Part shown: piece after piece, positions 60,180 through 64,000 of the stretch
Numbering within the stretch: position 1 is the stretch's first letter
How the letters are laid out: every line of letters begins with the position of its first letter
Origin: Mycobacterium sp.
GTDB taxonomy: Bacteria > Actinomycetota > Actinomycetes > Mycobacteriales > Mycobacteriaceae
Direction: 5' to 3'
DNA length: 64,000 bases
Assembly: GCA_025965895.1 (NCBI GenBank)
Contig: JAOPWC010000073.1
Location: forward strand, 1-64,000
The notes under the pieces: generated by a model
Told to the model about the DNA's origin: nothing
Databases searched by the model: none
The model's input: only the letters and a program-made list of their open reading frames with translations
Program-made: the position numbers and the translations under genes

Positions 60180-62089
60180 ACGAGCGCAGGCATCTCCCCG
60201 ACGCGGCCCAGGCGCCACGCGCCCTCGCCCAGCAACTGCAGGTGTTGCTCGTGGTGCTGTTCGACCGTGTGGCGGTGACTCACGCTGACCACGATGCAGT
60301 CCGGACATTCGCTGCGCAGCATCTCGTAAAGCGCGTACTCCAGTCCCTCGTCGAGCGCGGATGTCGATTCATCGAGGAACACCGCCTTGGGCTTGGTGAG
60401 CATGATCCGGGCGAATGCCACCCGTTGCTGCTCGCCGGGGGATAACACCTTGGCCCAGTCGCGGTCCTCGCCGAGGCGATGGCTCAAATGCGAAAGGGCG
60501 ACCCTGTTCAACGCGCGTTTCAGCTCGACGTCGGGAATCTCGCCCACAGAGGCGGGATAGGACACCACCGCACGCAGGTCGCCGAGCGGCACATACGGCA
60601 GCTGCGACAGGAACATCGTCTCGTGCCCCTCGCCGGGGCGCCGTAACGTGCCGGATGCGAACGGCCACAGCTGAGCGAGGCTGCGCAGCAGGGTGGTCTT
60701 GCCGCTGCCCGACCGGCCGGTGATCACCAGTGAGTCCCCGGGCTCCAGCCGCAGATCCAGTGGCTCGATCAGCTGAAGGCCGGACGGGGTTCGAACCTCC
60801 ACGTTGACCAGCTCGACGGAACCGTCGCGGCTGGTCGCGGTCGCGAGTTCTGGTAGTTCCCTGGCCTTCTCGTTGGCGTCGATGAGCCCGTTGAGCCGCA
60901 GGATCGATGCGCGGTAGCTGGCGAACGAGTCGTAGGCGTTGCGGAAGAACGACAACGAGTCGTGTATCGAGCCGAACGCGCTCGACGACTGCATCACGTC
61001 GCCCAGCCTGATCGCGCCGGCGAACAGCCGGGGCGCCTGCACGATGAACGGCAGCGGATTGATCGCCTGGCTCATCACCAGGTTCCAGCCGAGGAAGCCG
61101 ACGGTGCGGCGCACGTAGCGGCGGTAGTTGCCGATGATGGCCGAGAACCGGCTGCTCAGCTGGACCCCTTCGGCCCGTTCGCCGCGATAGAAGCCGACCG
61201 CCTCGGCGGCGTCACGCAGCCGCACCAACGCGTAGCGGAACGCGGCGTTGAACAGCTCGTTGCGGAAGCTCAGCCGGATCAACGGATGCCCGATCCAGAA
61301 CGCGACCGCGGTTGCCACCAGCACATACACGATCACGACCAAGAACAGGGCCTTCGGAATAGTGGCGCCGAAAATCGTCAGCGCCCCCGACAGGTGCCAC
61401 AGGATCGCCGCGAATGAGAACACCGAGACGACGGATTCCACCGCGCCGAACACCAGCGTGCTGGAGGTGCCGTACGAGGGCAGGTTCGGGCCGGTGCCCA
61501 CACCGGTGGTGAAGATGTCGATGTCTTGCTGGATGCGCTGGTCCGGGTTGTCGATGGTGTGGTCGATGAAACGCCCGCGGTAGTAGGCCTTGCCGTCGAG
61601 CCAGTCAGCGGTGAGCCGCCCAGTCAGCCAGACACGCCATCGGATCATGAACCGCTGCATCAGATACAGGTCGAGCATCACCCGCAGAACGTGGACGGTC
61701 GCGATCATGCAGAACGTCGCGATCGCGACCCAGAAGCCGTGCACACCGGAGTCACGAACGGCGGCATTGTTTGCACCGGCGCCCTGGAACGCGGTCTGCA
61801 GCGCGGAGTAGAGGTCGTTGCTGTAGTAGCTCAGCAGCACGTTGATACGCACCGACATGGTGACCGACAGCAGCAGCACGATGAACAGGCCCCACGCCGG
61901 CAGGCTCTGCCGGCCCCTGAAGTAGTCGCCGGTGATCCGCCAGAACTGCCTGCCCCAATCGGTGTAGCGGGCGATCAGCACAGCGACGATCAGCAGGCAC
62001 ACCGCACTGACGGCCCAGGCCTTGACGACCCACAGCAGCGACGGGACGAGCTCGTGACCCCAATCGAGTGACGGCGTATAGGTACCCAA
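60176..62089 (-). CDS. bacA: BacA/SbmA-type ABC transporter (Rv1819c orthologue)
   Basis: 637 residues (Rv1819c has 639). The N-terminal membrane domain (about 20-370) has the ABC_membrane_2 features, including [19 protein letters not shown] and [20 protein letters not shown]-like helices. The C-terminal ATPase has Walker [10 protein letters not shown] near 450, signature [11 protein letters not shown] near 555, and Walker B KAVFLDES near 575. It imports cobalamin and hydrophilic antimicrobial compounds such as bleomycin in M. tuberculosis. AGGAG lies before the TTG at 62087-62089, which gives the best start. It is divergent from ilvG, as in M. tuberculosis. Confidence 0.95.
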   Translation of the reverse strand: MGTYTPSLDWGHELVPSLLWVVKAWAVSAVCLLIVAVLIARYTDWGRQFWRITGDYFRGRQSLPAWGLFIVLLLSVTMSVRINVLLSYYSNDLYSALQTAFQGAGANNAAVRDSGVHGFWVAIATFCMIATVHVLRVMLDLYLMQRFMIRWRVWLTGRLTADWLDGKAYYRGRFIDHTIDNPDQRIQQDIDIFTTGVGTGPNLPSYGTSSTLVFGAVESVVSVFSFAAILWHLSGALTIFGATIPKALFLVVIVYVLVATAVAFWIGHPLIRLSFRNELFNAAFRYALVRLRDAAEAVGFYRGERAEGVQLSSRFSAIIGNYRRYVRRTVGFLGWNLVMSQAINPLPFIVQAPRLFAGAIRLGDVMQSSSAFGSIHDSLSFFRNAYDSFASYRASILRLNGLIDANEKARELPELATATSRDGSVELVNVEVRTPSGLQLIEPLDLRLEPGDSLVITGRSGSGKTTLLRSLAQLWPFASGTLRRPGEGHETMFLSQLPYVPLGDLRAVVSYPASVGEIPDVELKRALNRVALSHLSHRLGEDRDWAKVLSPGEQQRVAFARIMLTKPKAVFLDESTSALDEGLEYALYEMLRSECPDCIVVSVSHRHTVEQHHEQHLQLLGEGAWRLGRVGEMPALV

Positions 62090-62199
62090 CGGACAACTCT
62101 CCTGTTCCAAGGCGTGCCGGCGACCCGGGTGCAGACCCTGCGGCGAAGCTACCGCAGTGCCCGCCGTTCAGCCCGTTCTCAGGCATTAGGCTCACCGCC

Positions 62200-63906
62200 A
62201 TGAGCATCGACGCTCCGAAATCGTCCGATCTTCCCTCAGGCGGTGATCCGGGCCCGTCCGGTCTTCGCCCGAGCGCTCAGTTGTCCCGGAGCGTGCACGC
62301 GGGCCGCCTGATCGCCCGCCGCTTGAAGGCCAGCGGCGTCGACACAATCTTCACGCTGTCCGGCGGCCACCTGTTCTCTCTGTACGACGGGTGTCACAGC
62401 GAGGGCATCCGGCTGATCGACACCCGTCACGAGCAGACCGCGGCCTTCGCCGCGGAGGGCTGGTCCAAGGTGACCCGGGTGCCCGGTGTCGCGGCTCTGA
62501 CGGCAGGCCCGGGAGTGACGAACGGGATGAGCGCGATGGCGGCCGCGCAGCAGAACCAGTCACCGCTGCTGGTGCTGGGCGGCCGGGCGCCGGCGCTGCG
62601 GTGGGGCATGGGCTCGCTGCAGGAGATCGACCACGTGCCGTTCGTCGCGCCGCTCGCCCGCTTCTCGGCGACGGCGGATTCGGCGGCGGCGGCGGGAACG
62701 CTGATCGACGAGGCGCTCAGGGCGACGCTCACCGCGCCGTCGGGGCTTGCGTTCGTCGACTTCCCGATGGATCACGTGTTCTCCGAGACCGAAGACGACG
62801 GACGCCCGGGAGCGCTCTCCGACCTCCCCACGCCGCCGCCCTCCGATCCTGTGGAGTTGGACCACGCCGTCGGCTTGCTGGCGGCTGCCCGGCGCCCGGT
62901 GATCATGGTCGGCACCAATGTGTGGTGGGGCCACGCTGAGGCCGCACTGCTGCGGCTGGCCGAGGCGCAGCGAATTCCGGTGCTGATGAACGGCATGGCG
63001 CGTGGCGTCGTGCCCGCCGATCATGAGCTCGCGTTCTCGCGTGCCCGCGGGCGTGCCCTCGGTCAAGCCGATGTCGCGCTGGTGATCGGGGTGCCGATGG
63101 ACTTTCGGCTCGGGTTCGGCGGCGTGTTCGGCGCCGACACCCAGCTGATCGTGGCCGACCGCGTCGCCCCCGATCGTGCCCATCCCCGCGTCGTCGCCGC
63201 CGCCGTCTACGGGGACTTGGCGGGCACTCTGGCGGCGCTTGCCGACGGACGGGCCGCCGAGCACGAGGGGTGGATCGCCGAGCTGCGCAGCGTGGAGACC
63301 GACGCCCGCGCCGCCGAGCGGGCGGAGCTGGCCGATGACCGCACGCCGCTGCATCCGATGCGGGTGTACGCGGAGCTGACGCCAATGCTGGACCGTGACG
63401 CGATCGTGGTGATCGACGCGGGGGATTTCGGTTCCTACGCCGGCCGGGTCATCGACAGTTACGTGCCCGGCGCCTGGCTGGACAGCGGGCCCTTCGGCTG
63501 CCTGGGTTCGGGACCGGGATACGCACTGGCGGCCAAGCTGGCGCGACCTGACCGCCAGGTCGTGCTGCTGCAGGGCGACGGCGCGTTCGGCTTCTCGGGC
63601 ATGGAATGGGACACCCTGGTCCGTCACGGGGTCCAGGTGGTGTCGGTGCTCGGTAACAACGGCATCTGGGGCCTGGAGAAGCATCCGATGGAGATGATTT
63701 ACGGCTATTCGGTCGTGGCGGAGCTGCGGCCCGGAACACGCTATGACGAGGTGGTGTCGGCGCTGGGCGGGCACGGCGAGCTGGTGTCCAGCCCGGCCGC
63801 GCTTCGGCCCGCGCTGGACCGGGCCTTCAGTTCAGGGCTGCCGGCGGTCGTCAACGTGCTGACCGATCCCGCAGTTGCCTATCCGCGGCGTTCAAACCTC
63901 GCCTGA
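62200..63906 (+). CDS. ilvG: Thiamine diphosphate-dependent acetolactate synthase-like enzyme (Rv1820 orthologue)
   Basis: 568 residues, three ThDP-enzyme domains. The catalytic glutamate lies in [14 protein letters not shown] near 76, the FAD/regulatory middle domain is near 215-350, and the ThDP motif [15 protein letters not shown]...NN lies near 465-490. It condenses pyruvate-derived acetaldehyde units with 2-oxo acids in branched-chain amino acid synthesis, or a related reaction; annotation in M. tuberculosis is IlvG. No SD precedes the ATG, so the transcript may be leaderless. Neighbours bacA and secA2 reproduce the M. tuberculosis order. Confidence 0.93.
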   Translation: MSIDAPKSSDLPSGGDPGPSGLRPSAQLSRSVHAGRLIARRLKASGVDTIFTLSGGHLFSLYDGCHSEGIRLIDTRHEQTAAFAAEGWSKVTRVPGVAALTAGPGVTNGMSAMAAAQQNQSPLLVLGGRAPALRWGMGSLQEIDHVPFVAPLARFSATADSAAAAGTLIDEALRATLTAPSGLAFVDFPMDHVFSETEDDGRPGALSDLPTPPPSDPVELDHAVGLLAAARRPVIMVGTNVWWGHAEAALLRLAEAQRIPVLMNGMARGVVPADHELAFSRARGRALGQADVALVIGVPMDFRLGFGGVFGADTQLIVADRVAPDRAHPRVVAAAVYGDLAGTLAALADGRAAEHEGWIAELRSVETDARAAERAELADDRTPLHPMRVYAELTPMLDRDAIVVIDAGDFGSYAGRVIDSYVPGAWLDSGPFGCLGSGPGYALAAKLARPDRQVVLLQGDGAFGFSGMEWDTLVRHGVQVVSVLGNNGIWGLEKHPMEMIYGYSVVAELRPGTRYDEVVSALGGHGELVSSPAALRPALDRAFSSGLPAVVNVLTDPAVAYPRRSNLA

Positions 63907-63956
63907 TTTCTCGGCAGCGGCGCGGATGCGTGACACCCGCCGCGTACCGTTGTGCT

Positions 63957-64000
63957 GTGGCGAAATCGACCAGCACGCGACCGGGACGGCTGAGCAGCAC
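63957..64000 (+). CDS. secA2: SecA2, first codons only
   Basis: From GTG 63957 the window ends after VAKSTSTRPGRLSS. This matches the start of mycobacterial SecA2 (PGRLSS shared with Rv1821), and the position after ilvG is the same as in M. tuberculosis. SecA2 is the accessory preprotein translocase ATPase. Confidence 0.7.
   Translation, partial: MAKSTSTRPGRLSS

Overview
The window looks like chromosome of a rapidly growing Mycobacterium (Mycolicibacterium-type). It is GC-rich and gene-dense, with many 4-base stop/start overlaps. It carries the 5' part of a mycolic acid cyclopropane synthase family gene, an MspA-type porin (typical of rapid growers), many fadD/fadE-like genes, F420/FMN luciferase-like oxidoreductases, two KstR-type sterol operators, a SigF-type promoter, and the bacA - ilvG - secA2 order known from M. 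tuberculosis (Rv1819c-Rv1820-Rv1821).

Layout. 1-12.7 kb: cyclopropane synthase fragment, NTF2-like proteins, zwf, an alpha/beta hydrolase, a convergent fadD/SDR pair, a two-TM TrkA-N channel-like protein, then a TetR - aquaporin - ferritin/VIT1 group with palindromes around the TetR gene. 12.7-33.7 kb: the most distinctive region, a divergent catabolic regulon. Leftward from about 19.0 kb: beta-propeller (SMP-30-like), GntR/UTRA regulator, CoA ligase, SDR, CoA ligase. Rightward from about 19.16 kb: SDR, Rieske oxygenase, LLM flavin monooxygenase, Baeyer-Villiger monooxygenase of the large-ring/steroid ketone type, SDR, class III CoA-transferase, two pairs of acyl-CoA dehydrogenases and a crotonase. 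Two copies of a T-N-GTC-NN-GAC-N-A operator lie in the intergenic space. A metabolite:H+ symporter follows, separated by debris of an aldehyde dehydrogenase whose pieces lie in opposite orientations.

33.7-47 kb: MspA porin with a glycine-tract secreted partner, a large APC permease, a Zn-alcohol dehydrogenase with a mycobacterial partner protein, an NDH-2-like flavoprotein, a DUF305 lipoprotein, DedA, a PAS-ANTAR regulator, a collapsed cydA next to an intact cydB, an acyltransferase/SRPBCC pair and a SigF-type promoter in front of chaB. 47-52.4 kb: a leftward MFS/NTF2/LLM/SDR-remnant operon under a KstR-type operator, then malQ. 52.4-64 kb: MFS, carboxylesterase, PknH-C-like lipoprotein, sterol desaturase family protein, secreted S1 protease, a KstR-type operator before a VOC protein and a KstD-like flavoprotein, then bacA, ilvG and the first codons of secA2.

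Working model for the central regulon (inference): a cyclic substrate is activated by CoA ligases or CoA-transferase and hydroxylated or oxidised to a ketone (Rieske, SDRs). One or both flavin monooxygenases insert oxygen, the lactone is opened (perhaps by the beta-propeller protein), and acyl-CoA dehydrogenase pairs plus the crotonase shorten the product. No RNA genes, CRISPR arrays, insertion sequences or att sites were seen.
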